Part shown: one piece after another, positions 8,045 to 15,777 of the stretch
Position numbering within the stretch: position 1 is the stretch's first letter
Layout of the letters: every line of letters begins with the position of its first letter
Source of the DNA: DASQDT01 sp036380435
GTDB taxonomy: Bacteria; Acidobacteriota; Blastocatellia; Pyrinomonadales; Pyrinomonadaceae
Assembly (NCBI GenBank): GCA_036380435.1
Contig: DASVES010000479.1
Location: forward strand, 1-28,140
Direction of reading: 5' to 3'
DNA: 28,140 nt
Program-made: the position numbers and the translations under genes
Notes under the pieces: model-generated
The model's input: only the letters and a program-made list of their open reading frames with translations
Databases searched by the model: none
Told to the model about the DNA's origin: nothing

Positions 8045-8620
8045 TCAGTCCTTGAAGATCGATTCGACGGGAAGCTGAAGGCCGGGGAAAACGTCCGAAC
8101 GCACGCGCTCGCCCTTCTCAAAAAACTGTCCTTCGTCAAAGCCGCCCTCCACTCTCCGCCGCACTTCGACCGTCTCTGCAGTCTCATCAACCAGCCACAG
8201 CTCGCGGATGCCGAGCGCGCCGTAGGTGTCGGCCTTCGTGTTGCGGTCGTAGATGGCCGAGCCGGGGGAGATGACTTCGATGACGAGGTCGGCCGTCGTG
8301 CGTCGGGCCGGGTCGAGGCGCGCGGCGAGTTCCGAGGAGACGTAGAACAGGTCTGGCTCAAGGTACGTCCGCGCGCCCGTCCAGATGGCCGCGCGGGGGA
8401 CGAATAAGGTTCCCTTGTCGTCCGTCGCATCCATGTGACGAGTGAGCAGGCGGACGAGCCTTGTAACGACGTGGTCGTGAGTGTATTCAGGCGGTGGGGA
8501 CATGTAGATCACTCCGGCGATGAGTTCGAGCTTGGAGCGGTCGGGCGGGTCGGGCAACTCCCAAAACTCTTCGAGCGTGTAAGTTTTGATGAGCGGCGAC
8601 GTGTGGATTCTGGAAACCAT
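8045..8620 (-). CDS. Uma2-family PD-(D/E)XK endonuclease (DUF820)
   Basis: 191 residues. Family members have a restriction-endonuclease fold and are abundant in cyanobacteria and other environmental bacteria; their cellular role is mostly unproven. Visible landmarks are YTLEEFWELPDPPDRSKLEL near the N terminus, the YLEPDLFYVS strand bearing the active-site Asp, DLVIEVISPGS with the catalytic Glu, and the YGALGIRELWLVD region that follows in this family. The ATG at 8620 was chosen because VSRIHTSPLIKTYTLEEFW is the usual family N terminus. The upstream in-frame extension to 8806 is Arg-rich and lies in the gap ahead of the divergent lipoprotein gene. The SD is weak (GAGAGCA). It stands alone, convergent with the VWA gene. 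No partner toxin, antitoxin or methylase is visible. Confidence 0.85.
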   Translation of the reverse strand: MVSRIHTSPLIKTYTLEEFWELPDPPDRSKLELIAGVIYMSPPPEYTHDHVVTRLVRLLTRHMDATDDKGTLFVPRAAIWTGARTYLEPDLFYVSSELAARLDPARRTTADLVIEVISPGSAIYDRNTKADTYGALGIRELWLVDETAETVEVRRRVEGGFDEGQFFEKGERVRSDVFPGLQLPVESIFKD

Positions 8621-8840
8621 AAGTTGCTCTCGTGCGGCCCGGCGGCGCGGGCACGCTCCACTCGACCTGCTGCGCGGCTTGGCGGCGTCGCGCGTGAGGA
8701 GAACTCGGTTGGCGCGAGTGTAGCACAGGGCGCTCCCGGTTGCGCGGGCGTTCGGCGCGCGCCCCTCTCGCCGCGCCGCGCCGAAAACGGTCTCTTTAGC
8801 CGGCATCGCAAACCACTCACGGCGCGTCTAAAGCTTTATC

Positions 8841-10202
8841 ATGCGAGCGAGGGAAGGTCGTCTAATACTTTATTTCGTCATCGCCGCGGCGGCGCTGCTG
8901 CTGGCCGCGTGCGGGAAGAATCGCGCGGGACAGGGCGGCGGGGGCGGCGGGGGAAGCGTGGCCGCACCGGCCGCGGGCGTGTTGCCGGTCGCCGAGGCCA
9001 CCGCCCCGAAGCGGACGCTCGCGCCGCTCCCGGCGCGTGAGCTGACGCCGGAGCTGCGCTCGGCGCGGGCGCGGGCCATGGCCGACGCTTCGCGCCTGCG
9101 GGGTCTCGCGTGGCGCGGCGAGGTGGGGATGACGCCGCTCTCGGCGTGGGAGTTCGGGACGCGCGCGGCCGAGCTGGCCGACGCGCTCGGCGCCGAAGAC
9201 TTGCAGACGCTCGGCCGCCTCGCCGTCGCCGGCGGCATCCTCCCGCCGGGCACAGACCTCGCCGCGACGGCCGTCGGCTTCACGGCGGCCACGGCCGGCG
9301 CTTTCTACTCGCCGCTCGACCGACAGGTCATCGTGCGCGCTGAAGGCACCGGCTCGGCGGCGGCGAAGAAGCACGCGCTGCTCACGCACGAGTTCGTCCA
9401 CGCGCTTCAGGATCAGCACTTCGACCTGCTCGGCCTGCTCCTCGCCAAGCCCTATAACTTCGACCGCGCCGAGGCCGCCTTCGCGCTCGTCGAGGGCGAC
9501 GCCACGGTCGTCCAGCGCCGCGTCGAGCAGGGCGACGCGTTCGCGCGGCGCACGCTCGAAGAGGTGGCGCGAGCCGAGGACGCGCGCTTCGACTCTTACC
9601 GGCGCGAGGTTGGCTGGCTCTTCCCCGCACTCCTGACCGAGACGTTTGTCTTCCGCTACCGCGATGGGGCGCGCTTCGTCGAAACATTGCGCCGCGGCCG
9701 TCCGGCAATGGGCGCGGACGAGCTTTTCCGCCGACCGCCCGTCTCGACCGAGCAGGTGCTCCACCCCGAGAAGTATCTGGCGGGCGAAGCGCCGCGCGAG
9801 GTGTCTTTGAACGTCGAGGGCCTCACGAACGACGGCTGGCGAGCGAGCGGTTCAACTCCGCTCGGGGAGATTGGCGTGCGCGGGCTGCTGCTGGGGCGCG
9901 TCGCCGCCGCCCGTGCGACGCGTGCGGCGGCCGGCTGGGGCGGCGACCTCGCCGGCTTATTCGAGCGCGAAGGCCACGCGCCGCTCTTCGTCTGGAAAAG
10001 CGTGTGGGACACCGCCGCCGACGCGCGGGAGTTCTTTGCCGCCTACGGCGCTCCGCATCGACGCGCCGGCGCGAGCACGCAGACGCGCGAAGAGGTCTGG
10101 CGTGAGGGCGCGGCTCTGACGCTCGTCCGCCTCGAAGGCGACGCCGTCCTCGTTATCCGCGGGGCCGAAGATGATGTCCGCGCGGCGGCGCGGATGTTCT
10201 AG
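8841..10202 (+). CDS. Putative lipoprotein with zincin-type HEXXH metallopeptidase motif
   Basis: 453 residues. The N terminus LILYFVIAAAALLLAACGK is a lipoprotein signal peptide with lipobox LAAC (Cys24), followed by a Gly-rich linker (31-39). The mature part has HEFVHALQDQHFDL with HEFVH at 183-187. A downstream ALVEGDAT places Glu218 as a plausible third zinc ligand, the gluzincin layout. An enzymatic role as an envelope-anchored zinc peptidase is an inference; the substrate is unknown and I cannot name a characterised homologue. The region after about 240 (LFPALLTETFVFRYRDGARF and later) looks like a regular globular extension. The ATG at 8841 has no good SD, but it begins directly at the signal peptide. 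The FecR-domain gene follows 131 bp later with its own promoter. Confidence 0.7.
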   Translation: MRAREGRLILYFVIAAAALLLAACGKNRAGQGGGGGGGSVAAPAAGVLPVAEATAPKRTLAPLPARELTPELRSARARAMADASRLRGLAWRGEVGMTPLSAWEFGTRAAELADALGAEDLQTLGRLAVAGGILPPGTDLAATAVGFTAATAGAFYSPLDRQVIVRAEGTGSAAAKKHALLTHEFVHALQDQHFDLLGLLLAKPYNFDRAEAAFALVEGDATVVQRRVEQGDAFARRTLEEVARAEDARFDSYRREVGWLFPALLTETFVFRYRDGARFVETLRRGRPAMGADELFRRPPVSTEQVLHPEKYLAGEAPREVSLNVEGLTNDGWRASGSTPLGEIGVRGLLLGRVAAARATRAAAGWGGDLAGLFEREGHAPLFVWKSVWDTAADAREFFAAYGAPHRRAGASTQTREEVWREGAALTLVRLEGDAVLVIRGAEDDVRAAARMF

Positions 10203-10245
10203 CGAGCGCTTCCTGACGCGCCGCGCCGCGCGCGCCAGACGGGTC

Positions 10246-10274
10246 TTGCTTAACTAAAAAGCAGGGAGTATTCT
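10246..10274 (+). promoter_or_regulatory. Candidate promoter for the FecR-domain gene
   Basis: TTGCTT (10246-10251) and TATTCT (10269-10274) are spaced by 17 bp. Transcription would begin near 10281, about 53 nt ahead of the ATG at 10334. The surrounding bases are clearly AT-richer than the flanking coding DNA. Confidence 0.5.
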
Positions 10275-10333
10275 TCTCGCAGAATCCCCGGCTGGACTCC
10301 GTTTCGGCTTTAACACAAGAGAGAGGTCCGACC

Positions 10334-11446
10334 ATGAAAGCAGCCTTCCGCAGCGCCGCCAATTCAGTTTTCGCGCTCACGCTCGTCGTCCTCTGCGCCG
10401 GCTTTACGGCCGCCGACGCGCAGGGCAACCGCGACCTCCGCGTCGTCTCGGCGCGCGCCGGCGGGGTCAATTACGCCATCGGCGATGTGAAGCTCCGCCG
10501 CAGGGGTCAGACCCGCTGGCAGGCGTTCGGCGGCGACTCCACCACCGACCTCGACAGCGGCGACTCACTGAAGACGGGCGCGACCGGCTTCGCCGAAGTG
10601 CTCCTCAACCCCGGCTCGTACCTCCGTCTGGGCGCCGACTCGGAGTTCGTCCTCACCGACTCTTCGCTCGACGACCTCAGTCTCCAGCTCGTCCGCGGCA
10701 GCGCCGTCATCGAGGCGACGGGCTACGACCGGATGGGGCTGCTCATCGCGGTCGATACGCCGCAGTCGCGCGTCTCGATCATTAAGAGCGGCATCTATCG
10801 TTTCAACGTGCTGGCGTCGGGGCAAACCGAGGTGGCGGTGCGCAAGGGGCGCGTGAGTGTCGGCGAGGAGCCGGTGTCGCTCATCGTCAAGGAGGGCAAC
10901 GTCGCGCGCGTTGACCGCCGCGCCACCGAGGTCGTCAAGCTCGACAAGAAACAGCGCGACGCCCTCGACGCATGGAGTAAAGGTCGGGCCGACGAGCTGG
11001 CCGAGGCCAATCGCAAGATCACGCGCCGTCAGGCGAACACACTCCTCGCGAGCCTGCGATTCAACGCGAACTATGGTTACAGCAGCGGCGCCGGCGTGTG
11101 GTACTTCGACACCCGCCGCAACTGCTACACGTTCGTGCCCTTCGCCGCCGGCTGGCGCTCGCCCTACGGCGGCTGGTACGACAACATGGTCTGGGGCCAC
11201 CCGATGCCCTGCGGCGGCTGCTCCGGTGGGCGCAACCCGTATGTCTTCACCTCGGGCGGTCAGTACGGCAATCCGGGCGCGACGAGCGGCGGCGGCTACC
11301 CCGGCGGCACGACTCCGGGTGGCAGCAGCGGCTATCCGGGCGGCGGCTCCGGCGTCAACCCGCCGCCCACTCCCGTGGTGCGCGAGCGCACGCCCATTGA
11401 CTACGGCCCCGTCACCAGAAAGATGACGAGAGAGGTAGAGCCGTAA
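10334..11446 (+). CDS. Exported FecR-domain protein with Gly-rich C terminus
   Basis: 370 residues. The signal peptide spans about 1-30 (SVFALTLVVLCAGFTAADAQ). Residues about 50-190 form a FecR-like domain: GDVKLRRRGQTRWQAF, then LDSGDSLKTGATGFAEVLLNPGSYLRL and STRAND-like segments up to VSLIVKEGNVARVD. In characterised systems FecR domains sense and relay signals to ECF sigma factors. Here there is no adjacent sigma factor and no cytoplasmic anti-sigma segment, so a periplasmic or surface structural role is more likely. Residues about 245-300 are Tyr/Trp-rich (YYFDT-like, FAAGWRSPYGGWYDN) with clustered cysteines (PCGGCSGG), and about 305-345 is a GYPGG-type low-complexity tail. The SD AGAGAGG stands 7 nt before the ATG. 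The terminator at 11504-11544 lies downstream. Confidence 0.8.
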   Translation: MKAAFRSAANSVFALTLVVLCAGFTAADAQGNRDLRVVSARAGGVNYAIGDVKLRRRGQTRWQAFGGDSTTDLDSGDSLKTGATGFAEVLLNPGSYLRLGADSEFVLTDSSLDDLSLQLVRGSAVIEATGYDRMGLLIAVDTPQSRVSIIKSGIYRFNVLASGQTEVAVRKGRVSVGEEPVSLIVKEGNVARVDRRATEVVKLDKKQRDALDAWSKGRADELAEANRKITRRQANTLLASLRFNANYGYSSGAGVWYFDTRRNCYTFVPFAAGWRSPYGGWYDNMVWGHPMPCGGCSGGRNPYVFTSGGQYGNPGATSGGGYPGGTTPGGSSGYPGGGSGVNPPPTPVVRERTPIDYGPVTRKMTREVEP

Positions 11447-11503
11447 CTTCATAAACCTGAAACGTCGGCGGCGCGCTACAGCCGTCGCATGCACGAAGAC
11501 CAT

Positions 11504-11544
11504 ATCGCCCCGCCGCGTTGAGCAGTTCAGCGCGGCGGGGCGAT
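11504..11544. terminator. Intrinsic terminator between convergent genes
   Basis: ATCGCCCCGCCGCG (11504-11517) pairs perfectly over 14 bp with 11531-11544 around a 13-nt loop, followed on the plus strand by TTCGTTT. It terminates the FecR-domain gene. The stop codon and last codons of the opposing FAD gene (ending AANEIAPPR) lie inside the hairpin, so the two genes share it. Confidence 0.75.
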
Positions 11545-13026
11545 TTCGTTTGCGGCGATGAGGGCGGAGTGTGTGACGGCCGCCACGCCCTGACCGGGGA
11601 AGACCGTGTCACCGACCATGTAGAGACGCGGGACGCTCGTCCGGTGAGTGAGGGCGCCCGCGCCGAACACGTCGAGCGATTGACCCGTGCCGCCGACCAT
11701 CCCGAGACGCCGGCGCGTCCGCTCGTAGCAGGTGCGCGGCGTCGCCGTTTCGATCACCTCGGCGCCCGCGCCGAGTTCGGGCAGGGCGCGGTGCAGGCGT
11801 GCCCAACACTTTTCGAGCGCCGCCGCGTCCTGCTCCTCGTGCGCGGCCTCGTCGTCGTGGAACGCAAACCACTGCTCGGCGTCCGTGTGGGTGCAGACGG
11901 TTGCGGCGCGAAAGCCCTCGGGCGCGCGCGCGTCCCAGCCGGGCGCCGCGCCGAGCATCAGGAGCGACTCCTCAGGGTCGAGCCGCGCGCCCTCCTGAAA
12001 GTCCGTGAGCGCAAGGACGTGCGTCGCCGGCAGACGCGCCGCCGCCCGCTCATCCAGTGCGATAAAGATGAGGTAAGCGCCCCAACCGCGCAGGCGTTTC
12101 ATGCGCGCGCGCACGTCCGTAGACGTGTCGGCGAGGCCGACGAGCTTGCCGTAGGTGTCCCAGACGGTGAGGTTGCTGACGACGGCGCGGCGCGCCTCGA
12201 CACGCTCGCCGCTCAGCAGATCGACGCCGGCGGCGCGCCCCGAAGCGTCGCGGGCCAGCCTCAGCACGGTCGCGCTTAGCCTCACCGTCCCGCCGCTCAT
12301 CTTAATCGACTCGACGAGAGCGTCAGCCAACGCTTGCGCCCCGCCGCGCAACTCGTACATGCCGCGCGCGGCGTGCGAGAGGGCGACGGCCGCGTAGAGG
12401 TACGCGCACTCGTCCGACGGGCGTTGCGCGAAGACGCAGAGCTGGGCGTCGATGAAGCGGCGGAAGCGCGCCGAGGTGTCGCGCAGATGCTCGGCGGCCG
12501 TGTGGCCCATCGAGCCGAGAATGCGCGCGGATAGACGCGCCTCCTGCGCGATGAGTTTGACGCGCTCGATGCGCGTGGCGGTGACGAGCGCCGGCACGCG
12601 CGCGGCGGAGCGCCGGAGCGCGTCGCCGATGGCGCGGGCCTCGCGGTAGAACTCAAGGCTCGCCGCGGCGCACTCGGGGAAGGCCGCGCGCAAAGTCTCG
12701 TCGAACTCCTCGCGCTCGCCTCCGACGCGCACCTCCGCCCCGTCCGGCAGACGCACGACGTAAGCGGGCGCGGCCCGCCGCACCTCGGGCGCGCCCAGAG
12801 GCAGCTCCGCGAACACGCGCTCGTGAATCTCGCCCGGCTGCCAGCAGGCGTAGAGACCCGCGCCCTGCTCGAACGCGTAGCCCATGTGCTCGAACGCGGC
12901 GGCACATCCGCCCGCGCGCGACTCGCGCTCGAACAGGCACACGTCGAGGCCGCGTGCGGCCAGCAGGGCGGCCGTCGTCAGACCGCCGATGCCGCCGCCG
13001 ACGACCACGACATCATGTTGGCTCAT
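11527..13026 (-). CDS. Phytoene desaturase-like (CrtI family) FAD-dependent oxidoreductase
   Basis: 499 residues. The N-terminal dinucleotide-binding motif VVVVGGGIGGLTTAALLAARG (residues 6-26) and the CrtI-style C terminus LYMVGDTVFPGQGVAAVTHSALIAANE define a flavoprotein of the carotenoid desaturase/retinol saturase superfamily. The substrate cannot be read from sequence; a polyprenyl or lipid substrate is likely. The start is the ATG at 13026 (MSQHDVVVVGGG). The frame continues upstream, but that part overlaps the CPBP gene in another frame and looks non-coding. The gene begins 19 bp after the CPBP gene stops, so the two are probably one transcription unit. The SD is weak, which suggests translational coupling. 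No other carotenoid gene is visible nearby. Confidence 0.85.
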   Translation of the reverse strand: MSQHDVVVVGGGIGGLTTAALLAARGLDVCLFERESRAGGCAAAFEHMGYAFEQGAGLYACWQPGEIHERVFAELPLGAPEVRRAAPAYVVRLPDGAEVRVGGEREEFDETLRAAFPECAAASLEFYREARAIGDALRRSAARVPALVTATRIERVKLIAQEARLSARILGSMGHTAAEHLRDTSARFRRFIDAQLCVFAQRPSDECAYLYAAVALSHAARGMYELRGGAQALADALVESIKMSGGTVRLSATVLRLARDASGRAAGVDLLSGERVEARRAVVSNLTVWDTYGKLVGLADTSTDVRARMKRLRGWGAYLIFIALDERAAARLPATHVLALTDFQEGARLDPEESLLMLGAAPGWDARAPEGFRAATVCTHTDAEQWFAFHDDEAAHEEQDAAALEKCWARLHRALPELGAGAEVIETATPRTCYERTRRRLGMVGGTGQSLDVFGAGALTHRTSVPRLYMVGDTVFPGQGVAAVTHSALIAANEIAPPR

Positions 13027-13045
13027 AAGCGGGAAGCGGTGTGCG

Positions 13046-13936
13046 CTAGAGCAGCCACGGCAGCAGCGCGACGACGAGGCCCACCTGCGTCTCCGTGGGC
13101 TGCTGTTGCGGCAGCGGGTAGAAATATTCGAGGACGAGCCAGGCGCACTGGATGCCGTTGAAGACGAGGTGAATGACGAAACAGGGGAGCAGGCGACCGG
13201 TGCGCGCGCGCACGTAAGTGAGTGCGAAGGCGAGACCGCCGACCGTGGCGATGACGGCCGGGTTGTTGTAGTACTGCGAGACGTGGACGACCGTGAAGAG
13301 CGTGGCGACGGCGACGACCGCGGCGAACATCCCCATGGCGCGCCGGAGCGCCGGGTAGAGCACGCCACGGTAGACCAGCTCCTCGACGAGCGGCGCGGTC
13401 GCCGTGGCGAGGAAGGCCGTGGCGAAGCGCGCCTGCACGGACGACTCCAGCATCTCGTCGAAGGGCGTCTTCACGTCGCGCCCGAGGAAATACATCAGCA
13501 CGCCGCCCAACACGAGCAGGAGGACGGCCAGCGCCGCGCTCGTCCACAGTCCGAAGCGCGGGCTCCAGCCCCAGCCGATGGTGCGGAAAAAGGGGCGCTT
13601 GCCGAAGTTCGTCACCACGGCCCAGACGAGCAGCAGCGTCGCGAGATGCGAGGGAACGACCGACGCCACCGAGAGGAGCATCATGTTCGGGTCGCTCATC
13701 AACGACTCGCGGAGTTGTCCAGAGGCGCTTATGCCCTGCGTGATGAGGACGTAAGGGATGACGACCAGCAGGTACGCCACGACCATCAACACGATGCTCG
13801 CGAGCCACACGGAGAAGCCGGCGAGGACGCCCCACGGCGGGTTGTCGGGGTCGATAAGGCCGGCGGCCGGGGCCGCCGCGTCGGGCGCGAAGTCTGCGAA
13901 AGGATTGTCCGCGACGGGTTCGAGGGGGGTGCTCAC
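13046..13936 (-). CDS. CPBP-family intramembrane glutamic endopeptidase (Abi/CAAX protease-like)
   Basis: 296 residues. An intramembrane protease with several hydrophobic segments: about 38-66, 84-108, 130-151, 172-185, 203-220, 225-240 and 250-266. The catalytic signature is complete: EELVYRG (E185, E186, R190), H218 in FTVVHVSQYY, and HLVFN (H256, N260). The first 33 residues are a soluble Pro/Ala/Asp-rich stretch. Members of this family process prenylated proteins, bacteriocins or signalling substrates in different bacteria, so the substrate here is unknown. The gene is upstream of and close to the CrtI-like oxidoreductase. A heptamer-armed inverted repeat separates it from the acyltransferase gene. 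Confidence 0.88.
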   Translation of the reverse strand: MSTPLEPVADNPFADFAPDAAAPAAGLIDPDNPPWGVLAGFSVWLASIVLMVVAYLLVVIPYVLITQGISASGQLRESLMSDPNMMLLSVASVVPSHLATLLLVWAVVTNFGKRPFFRTIGWGWSPRFGLWTSAALAVLLLVLGGVLMYFLGRDVKTPFDEMLESSVQARFATAFLATATAPLVEELVYRGVLYPALRRAMGMFAAVVAVATLFTVVHVSQYYNNPAVIATVGGLAFALTYVRARTGRLLPCFVIHLVFNGIQCAWLVLEYFYPLPQQQPTETQVGLVVALLPWLL

Positions 13937-13985
13937 GCGGGAAGTGTAAGAGAGCCGGCGTGGGCGGTCAACTGGGAGAATAAAA

Positions 13986-14058
13986 GCCGTGAATCGTAAA
14001 TCGTGAATCGTGTAAGACAGTGTCTCCGATTCACGATTTACGATTTACGATTCACGGC
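13986..14058. repeat. Inverted repeat with 7-bp tandem arms (GTGAATC/GTAAATC)
   Basis: The left arm from 13986 reads GCC, then GTGAATC, GTAAATC, GTGAATC, GTG. The right arm (14028-14058) is its near-exact reverse complement, with a loop of about 16 nt. The stop codon of the acyltransferase gene (14045-14047) lies in the right arm, which also encodes that protein's last residues (GRES). First of seven elements of this architecture in the window. Confidence 0.9.
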
Positions 14059-14776
14059 CTTTGTAAAAATGTCTTTCCATCGCGGCGCGCACGGCGGCGA
14101 CGAGGGCGGGCAGGTCTTCGGCCGTGAGGCCGTCGGTCTGAAGGGGCGCGTCGATGTACAACTCGACGGGGCCGGCGCGCAGCACCGCGGAGTCGCGCGG
14201 CATCGCCCGGCGGGTGCCGACGATGGCGACGGGGATGATGGGCAAGCCGCTTTCGATGGCGAGGCGGAAGCCGCCCTTCTTGAGCGGCTGGAGCGAGCCG
14301 TCGCGCGTGCGCGTGCCCTCGGGGAAGAGGAAGGCTGAGACGCCGTCGCGCAGAGACGCGGACGCGCGACGGAGGCTCTCGACGGCCTCGGTCGTTGAGC
14401 CGCGGTTGACGGGGATGTGGCCGGCGCGCGTCATGTGCCAGCCGAGGAAGGGAATCAGGAAGACCTCTCGCTTGGCCGCGATGCGGAGCTGCGAGGGCAG
14501 ATAGCCGAGCATCACGGGGATGTCCATCCAACTCTGGTGCGTGGACAGGAAGACGTAAGACGCGCCGGGCCGCACGTTGTCTGCGCCGTGCACACGCACG
14601 TCGAGGAGCGCCGTGCGCGCGATCATCCGGCTCCACGTCCGCGCGCACCAGTGCTGGAGCCGGCCCCGGCGGTCGAAGACCGAGAGGGCGAGCGACAGCG
14701 TGCCCATGACCACGGTGTAGAGGGCGACGAGCGGCCAGGCGACGAACGTGTGGAGGCGGTTAAAGAGAGTCGGCAC
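14045..14776 (-). CDS. plsC: 1-acyl-sn-glycerol-3-phosphate acyltransferase (PlsC family)
   Basis: 243 residues from a GTG at 14776. Membrane enzyme that acylates lysophosphatidic acid to phosphatidic acid in phospholipid synthesis. Motif I is STHQSWMDIP (the HX4D catalytic pair), motif II KREVFLIPFLGW with GHIPVNRG, motif III FPEGTRTRDG, and motif IV IIPVAIVGT. The N-terminal hydrophobic anchor is FVAWPLVALYTVVMGTLSLAL. GTG is preferred because GGAGGG precedes it by 8 nt and the resulting length is usual for the family. An upstream ATG at 14923 lies inside the repeat element at 14908-15088 and adds 49 non-conserved residues. The last four residues and the stop come from a hairpin element, so the original C terminus may have been slightly different. 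Confidence 0.88.
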   Translation of the reverse strand: MPTLFNRLHTFVAWPLVALYTVVMGTLSLALSVFDRRGRLQHWCARTWSRMIARTALLDVRVHGADNVRPGASYVFLSTHQSWMDIPVMLGYLPSQLRIAAKREVFLIPFLGWHMTRAGHIPVNRGSTTEAVESLRRASASLRDGVSAFLFPEGTRTRDGSLQPLKKGGFRLAIESGLPIIPVAIVGTRRAMPRDSAVLRAGPVELYIDAPLQTDGLTAEDLPALVAAVRAAMERHFYKGRES

Positions 14777-14907
14777 GCGCGCCCCCTCCGTGCGCGGCAC
14801 GTCCACGGCCGCGACGGGACTGTGAATCTCCTCGCCGCGAGCGTCCGATTTCGTGCGCGTCTCTGCCTGTCTCACTTTCAAAGGTCTGGCTCGGGTTGGA
14901 ACATTAC

Positions 14908-15088
14908 TGTAGGGGCAGGACAAGTCCGCGGCCCGTTACACACGAAAGGAATTAACATAGATGGACAGGATGAACAGGAGAAGATTTGAAATTTGAAATC
15001 TCAAATCATCTTTTCTTCATCCTGCCAATCCTGTCCATCCATGTTAATTGTCCGACAGCCAGGGCCGCGAACAAGCCCTACCCCTACA
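14908..15088. repeat. Nested inverted repeats (three layers)
   Basis: The outer arms 14908-14935 and 15061-15088 are imperfect reverse complements (TGTAGGGGCAGG with GCGGCCC against GGGCCGCG with CCCCTACA). Inside them a second pair runs from 14951 and ends at 15048 (ATTAACATAGATGGACAGGA against TCCTGTCCATCCATGTTAAT). At the centre GATTTGA pairs with TCAAATC. The layers have unrelated sequences. The element fills the gap between the NUDIX and acyltransferase genes. Confidence 0.8.
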
Positions 15089-15099
15089 AAATCTCGCTT

Positions 15100-15678
15100 C
15101 TAAAGAGCGGCCGTTTCCGCAACGTCATTCGTTGAAATGCCGAAGTGTTGTGCGGCGAGGATCAGGCCGATGATCGTCTTGGCGTCTTCGATCTCGCGCG
15201 AGGCAATCATCGACAGCGCGCGGCGGAGCGGGAGCCGGACGACCTCGACGAGTTCGTCGTCTTCGAGCTGCTGCGTCGCCTCCGTGAGAGCGGTCGCCAG
15301 GAAGACCCAGAGCCTCTCGGCGCAGAAGCCCGGCGTCGGGTAAAACTCCGAGAGCGGCTCCAGCCGGCCCGCGCTGAAACCGACCTCTTCGATCAACTCG
15401 CGCGCCGCACAGTCCTCGGGGCGCTCGCCCGCTTCGAGCTTGCCGGCCGGGAGTTCGAGCAGGTAGCGACGAGCCGGGTGCCTGTACTGCCGGACGAGCG
15501 CGACCGTGCGGTCGTCGAAGACGGCGACGACCGACGCGCCGCCGGGGTGTTGCACACACTCGCGCACGTAAATCTTCTCGCCCTCCCGCACCGTGTCGCG
15601 CGTCACGTCGAAGATGCGCCCGCGGAAAAGCTCCTCGCTGTGCAGAACCTCCGGCGACTCTTTATCCACTATGTCCAT
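15100..15678 (-). CDS. NUDIX hydrolase, ADP-ribose pyrophosphatase-like
   Basis: 192 residues. Cytoplasmic hydrolase of nucleoside diphosphate derivatives; the closest described type is ADP-ribose pyrophosphatase. The Nudix box GKLEAGERPEDCAARELIEEVGF (about 79-101) keeps all catalytic Glu/Arg positions and is preceded by LVRQYRHPARRYLLELPAG. The following YPTPGFCAERLWVFLA matches the ADP-ribose-type extension. The start at 15678 is chosen because GEVLHSEELFRGRIFDV-type sequence follows and AAAGGAC lies just ahead. An upstream in-frame ATG at 15747 adds 23 Arg/Lys-rich residues encoded by the hairpin at 15691-15773 and is rejected. It follows the pilin-like gene by 99 bp, filled mainly by that hairpin. 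Confidence 0.88.
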   Translation of the reverse strand: MDIVDKESPEVLHSEELFRGRIFDVTRDTVREGEKIYVRECVQHPGGASVVAVFDDRTVALVRQYRHPARRYLLELPAGKLEAGERPEDCAARELIEEVGFSAGRLEPLSEFYPTPGFCAERLWVFLATALTEATQQLEDDELVEVVRLPLRRALSMIASREIEDAKTIIGLILAAQHFGISTNDVAETAAL

Positions 15679-15690
15679 CTGTCCTTTGTG

Positions 15691-15773
15691 TCCTTTGCGC
15701 CTTCGGCGTCCTCTGCGTGAAATTTTTCCACGAGAAAGAAGTTTCACGCAGAGGACGCCGAAGGCGCAAAGGA
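15691..15773. repeat. Perfect 32-bp inverted repeat (AGAGGACGCCGAAGGCG type)
   Basis: 15691-15722 and 15742-15773 are exact reverse complements around a 19-nt AT-rich loop. The hairpin ends 12 bp upstream of the NUDIX start codon and 4 bp past the pilin-like stop. It therefore fills the intergenic gap, like the heptamer elements. The arms do not have a 7-bp period. On the minus strand a purine-rich AAAGGAC repeat at the edge may supply the NUDIX SD. Confidence 0.9.
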
Positions 15774-15777
15774 AAAT

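Noticed and set aside
13027..13368. N-terminal extension of the FAD oxidoreductase
   Set aside because: It overlaps the CPBP gene in another frame and is Ser/Arg-rich; the Rossmann motif begins right after the ATG at 13026.
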